64,000 bases of DNA from Syntrophaceae bacterium (lineage in GTDB: Bacteria; Desulfobacterota; Syntrophia; Syntrophales; Smithellaceae): the NCBI GenBank assembly GCA_009773315.1, contig WRPE01000007.1:1-64000 (forward strand), written 5' to 3'. The notes below the pieces were generated by a model. The model did not search any database. It worked only from the letters and a program-made list of their open reading frames with translations, and had not been told where the DNA came from. Position numbers and translations under genes: made by a program. Of the stretch, positions 1 to 7,696 are shown in pieces; the first letter of the stretch is position 1; every line of letters starts with the position of its first letter.

Positions 1-244
1 CCTACAGCTTTTCCAGTTTCCCGGAAGCCCCACCACGAGATTTCAATGACTTACGCCATTCCAAAGACCAAAATGTGCCTACAGCTGTCGAACGTCGGTT
101 AAAACAAAGATCAATAAATTAAGGATATTTTTAGATGAGATTTTATAAACTTCCGAGGTTTCTTCCGGGGACATAACCCCTAATTCAGATTCTCTAACTT
201 TTCTGCCTCCCACACCACCCGCATGCGGACAAATACCGTCAGTG
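1..244. other. left edge, no gene recognised
   Basis: I see no convincing coding region here. The stretch is AT-rich up to about position 170 and more GC-rich near 200-235. A nine-base word (cctacagct) occurs at position 1 and again near position 78. A small GGGG...CCCC inverted repeat lies around 166-181. The sequence follows the 3' end of the PIN gene, so it is probably trailing intergenic DNA or an unrecognisable remnant. Confidence 0.4.
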
Positions 245-649
245 TCAGTCGGCAAACAGGGCTTCAAAATTTCGCGGATTAATGATGACAATATCCCTAT
301 GTTTTTTGAGGATCAGCAGGTCTTCATCACCGGTAACGATATAACCGGCATGCGCATCGACGGCACAGGCAATAATCATATTGTCATTCGGATCTCTGCA
401 AATATTCGGAACAGGACTCAGATCATGAATGATTTCAGACGTTGCTTCTGAAACAATGGCCGAGATTTCGGAAACATCGGCCGGAGTGATTTTGAACTTT
501 TTTCTCAGAATGCCTTCAAATTCGCTGATAATATCATCGCACAAAACGAGGCTGAATGACTGCTTGCGCGCGCGGATCATCAGGCCTGAACAAAGCCCTT
601 CCGTCAGAAAGGCGGCAATCAGGACATTGGTGTCAAATACCGCCTTCAC
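245..649 (-). CDS. PIN-domain toxin of a type II toxin-antitoxin pair
   Basis: This 134-residue protein looks like a PIN-domain ribonuclease of the 'putative toxin-antitoxin system toxin component, PIN family' type. Members are VapC-like Mg-dependent RNases that cleave tRNA or mRNA. The expected acidic residues are visible: D6 in the N-terminal FDTN motif, E43 in a SEFEGIL helix, D89 in DPND, and D108/D110 in TGDED. The start is a GTG that overlaps the TGA of the upstream antitoxin gene by four bases, so translation is probably coupled. Length is normal and no inactivating change is seen. The family call is secure; the RNA target is unknown. Confidence 0.85.
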   Translation of the reverse strand: MKAVFDTNVLIAAFLTEGLCSGLMIRARKQSFSLVLCDDIISEFEGILRKKFKITPADVSEISAIVSEATSEIIHDLSPVPNICRDPNDNMIIACAVDAHAGYIVTGDEDLLILKKHRDIVIINPRNFEALFAD

Positions 650-867
650 GATATAACCTTGAAAACATCGTCATCTGTGACGAGGCCTGACGCTTTCGCT
701 TTGGGGATCAGGCTCTTCTTCATCCGGCGGAATCTGGCCTCCCATAAAAACTCCCCCAGCGATTCTTTCACGATATCGCTTTTATTTCTTCCTGTTGCAC
801 GGGCAATGGCATCCAGTTCCGACGCCATTTTCTCGGACAGACTGACAGACAGAACGCTTCTCATCAT
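646..867 (-). CDS. ribbon-helix-helix (CopG-like) antitoxin
   Basis: This 73-residue protein has an N-terminal ribbon-helix-helix DNA-binding pattern: a short beta strand (SVLSVSLSEKM) followed by two helices (SELDAIARATG and NKSDIVKESLGEFLWEA). The charged C-terminal tail probably binds and blocks the PIN toxin encoded immediately downstream. The start has a strong GGAGG ribosome site and two consecutive ATG codons (867 or 864). RHH antitoxins usually repress their own operon. The tandem repeats just upstream at 878-897 fit that role. Confidence 0.8.
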   Translation of the reverse strand: MMRSVLSVSLSEKMASELDAIARATGRNKSDIVKESLGEFLWEARFRRMKKSLIPKAKASGLVTDDDVFKVIS

Positions 868-877
868 GCACCTCCTG

Positions 878-897
878 CACTACAATACACTACAACA
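878..897. promoter_or_regulatory. tandem 10-bp repeats, candidate antitoxin operator
   Basis: Two adjacent, nearly identical 10-bp units (CACTACAATA and CACTACAACA) lie directly upstream of the ribosome site of the RHH antitoxin gene. RHH dimers often bind arrays of short repeats spaced by about one helical turn. I infer that this is the autoregulatory operator of the toxin-antitoxin operon. Confidence 0.45.
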
Positions 898-1024
898 CCA
901 AATGATTCAATTTAAAAAATAATAATACTATTTGAAAACCCGGAATAATTAAAAGGCCACAATCAAGGAATACTGAGGAATGCTGGGACACAAGGTTTAA
1001 TTTGAACAGAGTGACAGCTTGGTA

Positions 1025-1369
1025 TTACTGAATTTTTCCGATGGCGGTTTTCAGTTGATCAATCAACGGGGGAAGATCGTTTTGAACAATATTCCATAAG
1101 ATGTTCAAATCTACAGCATCATAACCGTGGACAAGACGATTGCGTAAACCAATGATTTGCGGCCAAGGAATCAAAGCATAATTGTGTTGGATTTTCGGTG
1201 AAACTTTTGCCGCTGCTTCTCCAATTATTTCAACGGCACGTGTCAATGCAAGTGACAACATTTCATCCGTGTCTAAATCCTCCCGTGCGCGTCCCTGAAG
1301 CATTGCCACAGCCTTGCGGGAATAATCGAGCATGTGCAGCAGCCTTACTGTGTCGTCATGCTGCGTCAT
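1025..1369 (-). CDS. hepT: HepT-like toxin (DUF86, HEPN fold)
   Basis: This is a 114-residue all-helical HEPN-type protein of the DUF86/HepT family. The conserved R-X4-H-X-Y motif is intact as R76, H81 and Y83 (RNRLVHGY). In characterised pairs this motif forms the RNase site, and its tyrosine is AMPylated by the MntA partner. The start is placed at an ATG with a GAGG site, giving a 14-bp overlap with the end of mntA. An upstream non-ATG start would add about eight residues. The HepT-MntA pairing is a known family association. Confidence 0.85.
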   Translation of the reverse strand: MTQHDDTVRLLHMLDYSRKAVAMLQGRAREDLDTDEMLSLALTRAVEIIGEAAAKVSPKIQHNYALIPWPQIIGLRNRLVHGYDAVDLNILWNIVQNDLPPLIDQLKTAIGKIQ

Positions 1370-1655
1370 AGAGGACCTCTGCTTCCGCAACAATTTTTTC
1401 TCGAAAATATTTACTCAGGAATCCGGCTGTACTCAAATCAACTTTCCGTCCGAGAATTTCTGATAGTTCCTGTTCCATTTTGAAAAATTGAAGCCCTACC
1501 TTTGCGTCGGGTTCAAATTCCACCAATACGTCTATATCGCTTTCAGGCGAAAAGTCAGCTCGCAACACCGAGCCAAAAAATGCCAGTTTGCGAATGGAAT
1601 TGTGCCGGCAGAATTCGGCAATTTTTTCTTCCGGTATGTCCATTTTTAATTTCAT
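1356..1655 (-). CDS. mntA: MntA-like minimal nucleotidyltransferase antitoxin
   Basis: This protein of about 99 residues is a minimal nucleotidyltransferase. The polymerase-beta-type signature GS-X10-D-X-D is complete (G28, S29, D40, D42). In studied pairs the antitoxin transfers AMP to the tyrosine of HepT and silences it. It is transcribed before hepT and the two genes overlap. No strong ribosome site is visible, and an internal ATG at 1643 is also possible as the start. This second toxin-antitoxin pair lies about 0.5 kb from the RHH/PIN pair. Confidence 0.8.
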   Translation of the reverse strand: MKLKMDIPEEKIAEFCRHNSIRKLAFFGSVLRADFSPESDIDVLVEFEPDAKVGLQFFKMEQELSEILGRKVDLSTAGFLSKYFREKIVAEAEVLYDAA

Positions 1656-1767
1656 ATTTTTTAACAACTGCAGCAGTCAGTTCCTCCGCCTGCTTTAAGC
1701 TTGTGATCAAATTCAGCTAGACAATAAGCCAATCTTCCCGACAAGTCAATAATGTTTCACTTATATT

Positions 1768-2763
1768 CTATTGAATCACCTTCAACACGATCTTTCCGAT
1801 GTGTCCGGAAGATTCCATCAGATCATGGGCTTTTGCGGCTTCGGCCAGAGGAAAGACGGCGGAAATCAGCACGCTTAATTTTTTTGCGGCAAAGAGCGGC
1901 CAGACATTTTCCAGCAGGGCTTTTGCGATAGCGGCTTTTTCTTCGATAGAACGGGGACGCAGCATTGAGCCGGTGAACGTCAGATTTTTGGTCAGGATCG
2001 GCAGGCAATCCAGTTCGATCCTGGAGCCCTGCAGAAAAGCGATTTGCACCAGCCGTCCGTTTCTGGCCAGAAGCTTCAGGTTCTTCTGAATATAAGGGCC
2101 GCCCACAAAATCCAGGATGCAGTTAATGTCTTGCGCGCCCGCAAGAGCGGCGACCTCCTGCGCCCAGTCTTGTGTTAAATAATCCAGCACGACATCCGCC
2201 CCCAGTTTTTGAACAGCCTTGATCTGATCGTCCCCGGCAACGGTTGTAAAGACTTTCGCGCCGAAGGCCTTGGCCAGTTGAATGGCGGTGTAGCCGATAC
2301 CCCCCGCGCCGCCGTGTGCCAGAAAATTTTCTCCCGCCTTCAGGCCGCTTCGTCCAAAGACATTCGACCAGACGGTAAAGTAGTTTTCCGGCAGCGCTGC
2401 TGCTGCGGCCAACGATAAGCCCTGCGGGATTGGAAGGCACTGAGATGCGGGCACGGCACAGTATTCGGCATAGCCGCCGCCCTGCGTGAGAGCACACACA
2501 GCGTCTCCAATCTGCCAGTGGGTTACGTCATCGGATTTGGCCACAATCAGTCCTGCAACTTCCAATCCCAAAACGGGTGAGGCGCCGGGCGGAGGCGGAT
2601 ATGCTCCCATGCGCTGGAAGACATCAGGCCTGTTGACGCCCGCGTAAGCGACTTCAATTAAAACTTCGCCTACTTTTGGTTGCGGTAGAGGCGCTTGTTT
2701 GATCTGCATGCAGGAGGAGGGGCCTCCCTGTCCGTGATCGATATACTTCATGGTGTCTTTCAT
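1768..2763 (-). CDS. zinc-free quinone oxidoreductase-like MDR protein
   Basis: This 331-residue protein belongs to the medium-chain dehydrogenase/reductase superfamily, quinone oxidoreductase (PIG3/QOR-like) branch. It would bind NAD(P)H through the glycine-rich segment at residues 150-158 (HGGAGGIGY). The cysteine cluster that binds structural zinc in alcohol dehydrogenases is absent. The N-terminal half carries the GroES-like fold with VAYAGVNRPD. The chosen ATG at 2763 has a GGAG seven bases upstream and lies four bases after the stop of the preceding TPP enzyme gene, so the two are probably co-transcribed. The substrate cannot be read from sequence; enones, quinones or acyl-CoA intermediates are all possible. 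Confidence 0.8.
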   Translation of the reverse strand: MKDTMKYIDHGQGGPSSCMQIKQAPLPQPKVGEVLIEVAYAGVNRPDVFQRMGAYPPPPGASPVLGLEVAGLIVAKSDDVTHWQIGDAVCALTQGGGYAEYCAVPASQCLPIPQGLSLAAAAALPENYFTVWSNVFGRSGLKAGENFLAHGGAGGIGYTAIQLAKAFGAKVFTTVAGDDQIKAVQKLGADVVLDYLTQDWAQEVAALAGAQDINCILDFVGGPYIQKNLKLLARNGRLVQIAFLQGSRIELDCLPILTKNLTFTGSMLRPRSIEEKAAIAKALLENVWPLFAAKKLSVLISAVFPLAEAAKAHDLMESSGHIGKIVLKVIQ

Positions 2764-2767
2764 TTCA

Positions 2768-4321
2768 TTACTCCAGCACCGCTTCAATTAAATATGGCCC
2801 CGGTTCTTTCAATGCCGTTTGAAATTCCCTGATAAAGGCCTCCGCCGTGTTAACGGATACGGCGGGAACACCCATGCCGCGGCTTAGGCTCACCCAATCC
2901 AAAGTCGGTTGATCCAGTTTCATCAGAGAGATTGCTTCTTTACCCAGAGTTTTATACCCGGCCCGCAGGCATTCCAGCTCTATGGTGAAGTATTTGCGAT
3001 TGGAGCATATTACGGTAATGACCTTCGCCTTTTCATGCGCCTGCGACCAGAGCGCCTGCAGTGTGTACATGGCGCTGCCGTCTGCCTGAATATCGATAAC
3101 CTGACGATCCGGCGCGGCAAGCGCAGCACCCAACGCCAGAGGCATGCCCATGCCGATTGCGCCGCCGGTGAGCGTCATATGGCTGTAAGGTTTTAAATAA
3201 GGCGAGTAAGTGTAATAGAAAGCGCCCGAGGACACGCCTTCTTCGACCACAATGCAATGCTCCGGCTGGAGGGCGGCAATCACCTCGCACATTTTCTGGG
3301 CATTTAACGGGCCTGCAGGCAAGGCCGGTATCGCGTAGTGAGCCAGCAACGGACGAAGCTCGTTTTGTCCAACAGCAGGTCCAAGAGCCGCGGCAAGCGC
3401 TTCGAGGACAAGCCCTGCATCTTGCTTTAGGGTGTCAATACGGATACGAGGAGACATTTCCGGCAGGAAAGAGGTTACACCTCCCGCATAGCCGAAGAAA
3501 GCATTAGGTTCGGAAGCGCCCACCATGACAAAGGCGTCGTAACGGGCAAGAAATTTTTGTGCCTGTCCGGGAAAGTAGGGAATACGCTTCAAGACGGGCA
3601 AGCCAACACCTGCATCAAAATACGAGGGAAAGGTGATCATCAAAAGATCGCAGCCGGTTTTCGCTTTAATTTGCGTCGCCGCCGCCAGTCCCTGTTGGCG
3701 CAGAGCTCTGTCCCCAAGAATTAAGGCGGGGTTTTTTGCTTCTTGGATTATTGAGACGGCATGTGGAATCATCTCCTCATCCACAGCATCAAATGAAAAT
3801 GGAGTTCGCGCGATCTCTTCCGTTTTGCAGGTTGCGGATTGGTGATCGGCGGGAACGATCATGGTGGCGATCTGACCATAGAGAGAAGCGGCAATGGCTT
3901 CGGCTGTGTCATGCGATAACTGATCGGCCGAGGTGCTTTCTTTTTGCCAGCCCGATACCGTGCGGGCCAGCGGCGCGATGTCCATATTCAGCGGCGGATC
4001 GTAAGGCCGAATCCACGTGGTATGTTCGCCGATGATATTCAGAACCGGCGACCGGGCGCGCCGTGCGTTATGGAGATTGGCAATGCCGTTGGCGAATCCC
4101 GGCCCCAGATGTAAAATCGTCATGGCCGGTTTTTGTTTGATCCGGCCATAGCCGTCAGCCGCACCCGTACAAACCCCTTCAAAAAGGCCCAGCACGGGTC
4201 GGATATTTTTGACCGTATCAAAAGCCGCAACCAGCGGCAGTTCCGTGGTTCCCGGATTGGCAAAACAAATTTCCACCCCCGCGTCCGCTGCCGTCTGTAA
4301 AATCACTTCCGCACCAGTCAT
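2768..4321 (-). CDS. thiamine diphosphate-dependent enzyme, acetolactate synthase large-subunit-like
   Basis: This 517-residue protein has the three-domain layout of TPP enzymes: N-terminal pyrimidine-binding domain, central domain, and C-terminal pyrophosphate-binding domain. The catalytic glutamate is E27 in NPGTTELPL. The diphosphate/metal motif begins ADGSAMYTLQ and ends about 27 residues later at a conserved asparagine. The family includes catabolic acetolactate synthases, benzoylformate decarboxylase and other 2-ketoacid decarboxylases. No small regulatory subunit is nearby, which argues against biosynthetic IlvB. The start follows AAGGAG closely; longer readings begin in non-coding repeat DNA. 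It probably acts with the downstream MDR oxidoreductase, but the substrate is unknown. Confidence 0.8.
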   Translation of the reverse strand: MTGAEVILQTAADAGVEICFANPGTTELPLVAAFDTVKNIRPVLGLFEGVCTGAADGYGRIKQKPAMTILHLGPGFANGIANLHNARRARSPVLNIIGEHTTWIRPYDPPLNMDIAPLARTVSGWQKESTSADQLSHDTAEAIAASLYGQIATMIVPADHQSATCKTEEIARTPFSFDAVDEEMIPHAVSIIQEAKNPALILGDRALRQQGLAAATQIKAKTGCDLLMITFPSYFDAGVGLPVLKRIPYFPGQAQKFLARYDAFVMVGASEPNAFFGYAGGVTSFLPEMSPRIRIDTLKQDAGLVLEALAAALGPAVGQNELRPLLAHYAIPALPAGPLNAQKMCEVIAALQPEHCIVVEEGVSSGAFYYTYSPYLKPYSHMTLTGGAIGMGMPLALGAALAAPDRQVIDIQADGSAMYTLQALWSQAHEKAKVITVICSNRKYFTIELECLRAGYKTLGKEAISLMKLDQPTLDWVSLSRGMGVPAVSVNTAEAFIREFQTALKEPGPYLIEAVLE

Positions 4322-4345
4322 ATAGTTCTCCTTGTATAATCCAAG

Positions 4346-4386
4346 GGGCGGGAAGACCACCGCAGTGGGGTGGCAAGACCCCGCCC
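4346..4386. repeat. GC-rich nested hairpin repeat in the thiolase-TPP gap
   Basis: GGGCGGG (4346-4352) pairs with CCCGCCC (4380-4386), and an inner CCACC/GGTGG pair is nested within. It lies in the 112-bp gap between the thiolase stop and the TPP enzyme start. There is no following T-run, so it is more likely a dispersed intergenic palindrome or an mRNA processing or stability hairpin than a terminator. Confidence 0.5.
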
Positions 4387-4433
4387 TACAAATCAAACCT
4401 AACAGCCTACAGTCTATAGTCTATTAGACTAAC

Positions 4434-5618
4434 CTACTTCCCCACCCACTCCCAGATGGCAGCTGCGCCCTGGCCGTGGCCGATGCACATGCTTTCAACC
4501 GCGTATTTGACGCCGTAGAAAGGCATTTCGTGCATGATGGTGGTGGCAATTCTGGCGCCGGTGCAGCCCAACGGGTGCCCAAGCGATATGCCACTGCCTT
4601 TGGGATTGAGCAGTTTGTGATTGCGGATGCCCAGCTCTTTCGTACAATAAACAGCTTGCGCGGCGAAGGCTTCATTCACTTCCCAAAGACCGATGTCTTC
4701 TTTTTTCAGACCCGCTTTCTTCAACGCTTTGGGAATGGCGAGCGCCGGACCAATGCCCATATACGCCGGATCAACACCGACGACGGCGAATTCCACCAGC
4801 CTCATTTTAGGCTTCAAACCAAGCTGTTCGCACTTCTCCTTACTGGCTACCACAACGCAGGCGGCGGCATCGTTGGTCTGGCTGGAGTTACCGGCCGTGA
4901 CCGTGCCTTTTTCATCTTTGATAAAAACCGGTTCGAGCTTGGCGAGTGATTCCATGGTGGTGGTTGGCCGAATGCCCTGATCGCGATCCACGATCATCTT
5001 TTTGGTCGAGCCGTCTTCCTGCGGCACGTCCGCCTCTATCGGCAGAATTTCTTCTTTGAACCATCCTTTCTGCGTGGCCTCATGCGCTTTAGTATGGCTT
5101 TCCACCGCCATCTCGTCCTGCTCTTTACGGGTAATGCCGTATTTTCGCGCAACCATTTCCGCCGTATAGCCCATCGAGACCATCTGCGGATCGGTAAAGT
5201 CTTTCAGGCGCGGATTCGGATCAGACATTGTGCCCATGGGGATATGCGTCATGTGCTGCACACCACCCGCCAGGATCAGATCCGCCCAGCCCATATTGAT
5301 CGAGGCGACAGCGAAAGCTATTGTTTGCAGCCCCGATGAACAGAATCGATCCACCGTGCACCCCGGCACGCTGTAAGGCAGTCCCGCCATGATGCCCGCT
5401 AAGCGGCCGATGTTGGAGCCCATATCTTTCATCAGAGCGGTTCCGCCCCAGATGACATCGTCAATCTGATCTTTCGCGCCTTCAATCCCGGCGCGGCGGA
5501 TGGCTTCATTCATCACCAGCGCGGACAGGTCATCGGCGCGCAGATGGGTAAACCACGAACTTTTCCCGGCCTTGGCAATACCCGTGCGTACACTTTCCAC
5601 TATGTAAATATCTTTCAT
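4434..5618 (-). CDS. acetyl-CoA acyltransferase (thiolase)
   Basis: This 394-residue thiolase cleaves 3-ketoacyl-CoA with CoA or catalyses the reverse Claisen condensation. The nucleophilic cysteine is C93 in DRFCSSGLQ. The NEAFAAQ segment is present. The catalytic histidine lies in GHPLGCTGAR, and the second active-site cysteine is C378 in SMCIGHGQG. Length is typical of tetrameric biosynthetic or degradative thiolases. The start has an AGGAG site; the open frame extends upstream only through a repeat element (5673-5789). It sits between the acyl-CoA dehydrogenase and TPP genes and fits a beta-oxidation or fermentation role. Confidence 0.9.
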   Translation of the reverse strand: MKDIYIVESVRTGIAKAGKSSWFTHLRADDLSALVMNEAIRRAGIEGAKDQIDDVIWGGTALMKDMGSNIGRLAGIMAGLPYSVPGCTVDRFCSSGLQTIAFAVASINMGWADLILAGGVQHMTHIPMGTMSDPNPRLKDFTDPQMVSMGYTAEMVARKYGITRKEQDEMAVESHTKAHEATQKGWFKEEILPIEADVPQEDGSTKKMIVDRDQGIRPTTTMESLAKLEPVFIKDEKGTVTAGNSSQTNDAAACVVVASKEKCEQLGLKPKMRLVEFAVVGVDPAYMGIGPALAIPKALKKAGLKKEDIGLWEVNEAFAAQAVYCTKELGIRNHKLLNPKGSGISLGHPLGCTGARIATTIMHEMPFYGVKYAVESMCIGHGQGAAAIWEWVGK

Positions 5619-5672
5619 ATATTTTATTCTCCTGAAATTGTATTTTTTGCATACTATACTGGATAGTTCTGG

Positions 5673-5789
5673 CATCGCAAAATGTCCCGTAGACAAGGCG
5701 CGCGAAGCACGAGGAGTGAGGCGTACCTTTGGCGTACGCCGCAACAACGAGGGCTGAAGCGCAACGCCGTATTCGGGCATTTTCCGATG
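5673..5789. mobile_element. MITE-like palindromic intergenic element
   Basis: This element of about 117 bp has imperfect terminal inverted repeats. CATCGCAAAATGTCCCG (5673-5689) is matched at the far end by the complement of CGGGCATTTTCCGATG (5774-5789). In the centre, GGCGTAC (5720-5726) pairs with GTACGCC (5734-5740). It encodes no protein and ends one base before the stop codon of the acyl-CoA dehydrogenase gene. Its form suggests a non-autonomous mobile palindrome or a REP-like repeat. Copies elsewhere in the genome cannot be seen from this window. Confidence 0.6.
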
Positions 5790-7622
5790 TCAGACCACCA
5801 GCGCTTCTTCAGGGCACGTCAGGACCGAATCTTCTTCGCTCTTGATCAGAGCGGCGGCGGTGGATGTGCCGGGTAGAATGTTGTTCAGATAATATCTGGC
5901 CGATGCGATTTTTCCATGGTAGTAATTGTAATCCGCATCGCCTGCTTTTAACACCGCGACTTTCTTCGCAGCAATCAACGCCTGATCCATCAGACACATC
6001 GCGACGTACACCTGAGAGAAAACAAACAAGGCCCGGATGGCAAAAAGCGGGATGAGCTGGCGTTTGGTTTCCATATTGTCGTACCACGAATCATACGTTG
6101 CCTTGACGTCCGCAGCCGCCTGGTAGCCTTTGTCCAGATTATTCATTTCTTTTTCAAAGCCCGTCGTTTTCATATTGGCGTCGATAAAATCTTTAATATC
6201 CTTCATCCAGGCGGCAAAAGGAATGCCATCTTTCATGCGCATCTTTCGCCCGATCAGGTCGTTGGCATGAATGAAAGACGTTCCTTCCCAAATGGTCAGG
6301 ATTTTGGAGTCGCGCAGATACTGTTCCACCGGATATTCCATCGTGTAGCCGACACCGCCCAGTACCTGGATCGCCTGGGCGATGACGCCGAGACTCGCTT
6401 CCGAACCGTAGCATTTCACCAGTGGCGTGAGGATCTCAGCAAAGGATGAATACTTTTTAGCTTTATCTTTATCGGAGGAGTTATTTTCAATATCCAGATA
6501 ATAAAATCCCCTGAAGATCATGGCACGAATGCCTTCCACATGCGCCTTCATATCCAAGAGCATGCGGCGAATGTCTTCGTGCTTAATGATTGCGACGCGC
6601 TCGGCCCCTTTGACACCGAACGGCCTTCCCTGAATACGTTCTGTGGCAAACTGCGAGGCGAAATAGTAAGCGGCCGCGCCCTGTGTATTGGCGTTATGTC
6701 CGGTACCGATCCGAGATTCGTTCATCATATGGAACATCATGGACAAGCCCTGAGAAAATCCTTTTGCGTCCGGAGCGGGTCCCAGCAGAATTCCGCGGCA
6801 ATTTTCTTCGTCGCCGAAATTAAGCAGCGCGGTTGCCTGCGCGTGCAGTCCCATTTTGTGTTCCACACCAGCGGTGATCACGTCGTTGAATGCGCCCATC
6901 GAACCGTCATCGTTGACCCAGTATTTGGGAACAATATAAAGCCCGATGCCGGGAGAACCGGCCGCAGCGCCTTCCGGACGCGCCAGCACCAGATGGATTG
7001 TATTTTCACAGGTTCCCTGATCGCCGGCGGTGATGAACATCTTAGTACCCTTGATTTTCCAGATGCGGGGATCATCCGTGGGATAAGAACGGGTAATGAT
7101 ATCGCCCGTATCGGAACCAAAGTTGGGTTCGGTCAGACACATGGTCCCCTGCCAGTAGCCGTCCAGCATTTTGGGGATGAACATTTGCTCATCTTTGGGA
7201 GTGCCGAAGCGTAGAATCAGGTTGGCCGCACCCGAGGTCAGCTTCACGCAGGACGTCAGTGCCGGACAGGCGGCGGTGTTAATTTCCGCATTGGCTTTAT
7301 AAAGCATCAACGGCATGCCGGTTTCCACCTTGATACATTCACTCGACGAGCCCCATCCGTTTTGCTGCAGAAACTGGTAGGCTTCCTTAAAGCCGGGCAC
7401 CGGTGTCACTTCGCCTTTTTCAAATTTCACGCCGATCTTGTCGCCCGGCGCATTGATAGGATTGACGATTTCTTTGGAAACCTTGTAGCCCTCGTTGAGC
7501 AGCATATCCACATCGTCGAGCGTGAAATTGCCCTTGAAGCGTTCGCAGTTCAGAACTTCTTCGGTCGGCAGCCATTCCTTCAAAATAAATTTCAAATCCC
7601 TGATGTCATACTTGAATTCCAT
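5790..7622 (-). CDS. acyl-CoA dehydrogenase (long, about 600-residue type)
   Basis: This 610-residue flavoprotein oxidises an acyl-CoA to the 2-enoyl-CoA, passing electrons to ETF, or may run in reverse. The FAD-binding signature CLTEPNFGSDTGD and the catalytic-base region ILTIWEGTSFIHAND, with its glutamate, are both visible. It has the extra C-terminal domain of the longer family branch that includes DmdC-like enzymes, beyond the roughly 380 residues of classic short-chain enzymes. The start has a GGGAGG site. It is flanked by the AOR-ADH fusion and a thiolase, which supports a role in one acyl-CoA pathway. The stop codon directly abuts a palindromic element. Confidence 0.9.
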   Translation of the reverse strand: MEFKYDIRDLKFILKEWLPTEEVLNCERFKGNFTLDDVDMLLNEGYKVSKEIVNPINAPGDKIGVKFEKGEVTPVPGFKEAYQFLQQNGWGSSSECIKVETGMPLMLYKANAEINTAACPALTSCVKLTSGAANLILRFGTPKDEQMFIPKMLDGYWQGTMCLTEPNFGSDTGDIITRSYPTDDPRIWKIKGTKMFITAGDQGTCENTIHLVLARPEGAAAGSPGIGLYIVPKYWVNDDGSMGAFNDVITAGVEHKMGLHAQATALLNFGDEENCRGILLGPAPDAKGFSQGLSMMFHMMNESRIGTGHNANTQGAAAYYFASQFATERIQGRPFGVKGAERVAIIKHEDIRRMLLDMKAHVEGIRAMIFRGFYYLDIENNSSDKDKAKKYSSFAEILTPLVKCYGSEASLGVIAQAIQVLGGVGYTMEYPVEQYLRDSKILTIWEGTSFIHANDLIGRKMRMKDGIPFAAWMKDIKDFIDANMKTTGFEKEMNNLDKGYQAAADVKATYDSWYDNMETKRQLIPLFAIRALFVFSQVYVAMCLMDQALIAAKKVAVLKAGDADYNYYHGKIASARYYLNNILPGTSTAAALIKSEEDSVLTCPEEALVV

Positions 7623-7696
7623 CTTATCTGTTCCTCCCAGTATATTTTTATTTCTTTACTTCATAAAGTTATGGAGCACGGAGCATGAACCGCCGG

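Noticed and set aside
79-291. Small minus-strand open frame at the left edge with a CPHAGGVGGRKV segment
   Set aside because: It overlaps the end of the PIN gene, has no ribosome site and no family I can name. A resemblance to group II intron flanks was considered but is too weak.
6540-7214. 224-codon plus-strand open frame opposite the acyl-CoA dehydrogenase gene
   Set aside because: It is fully antisense to a gene with clear motifs and is explained by codon bias.
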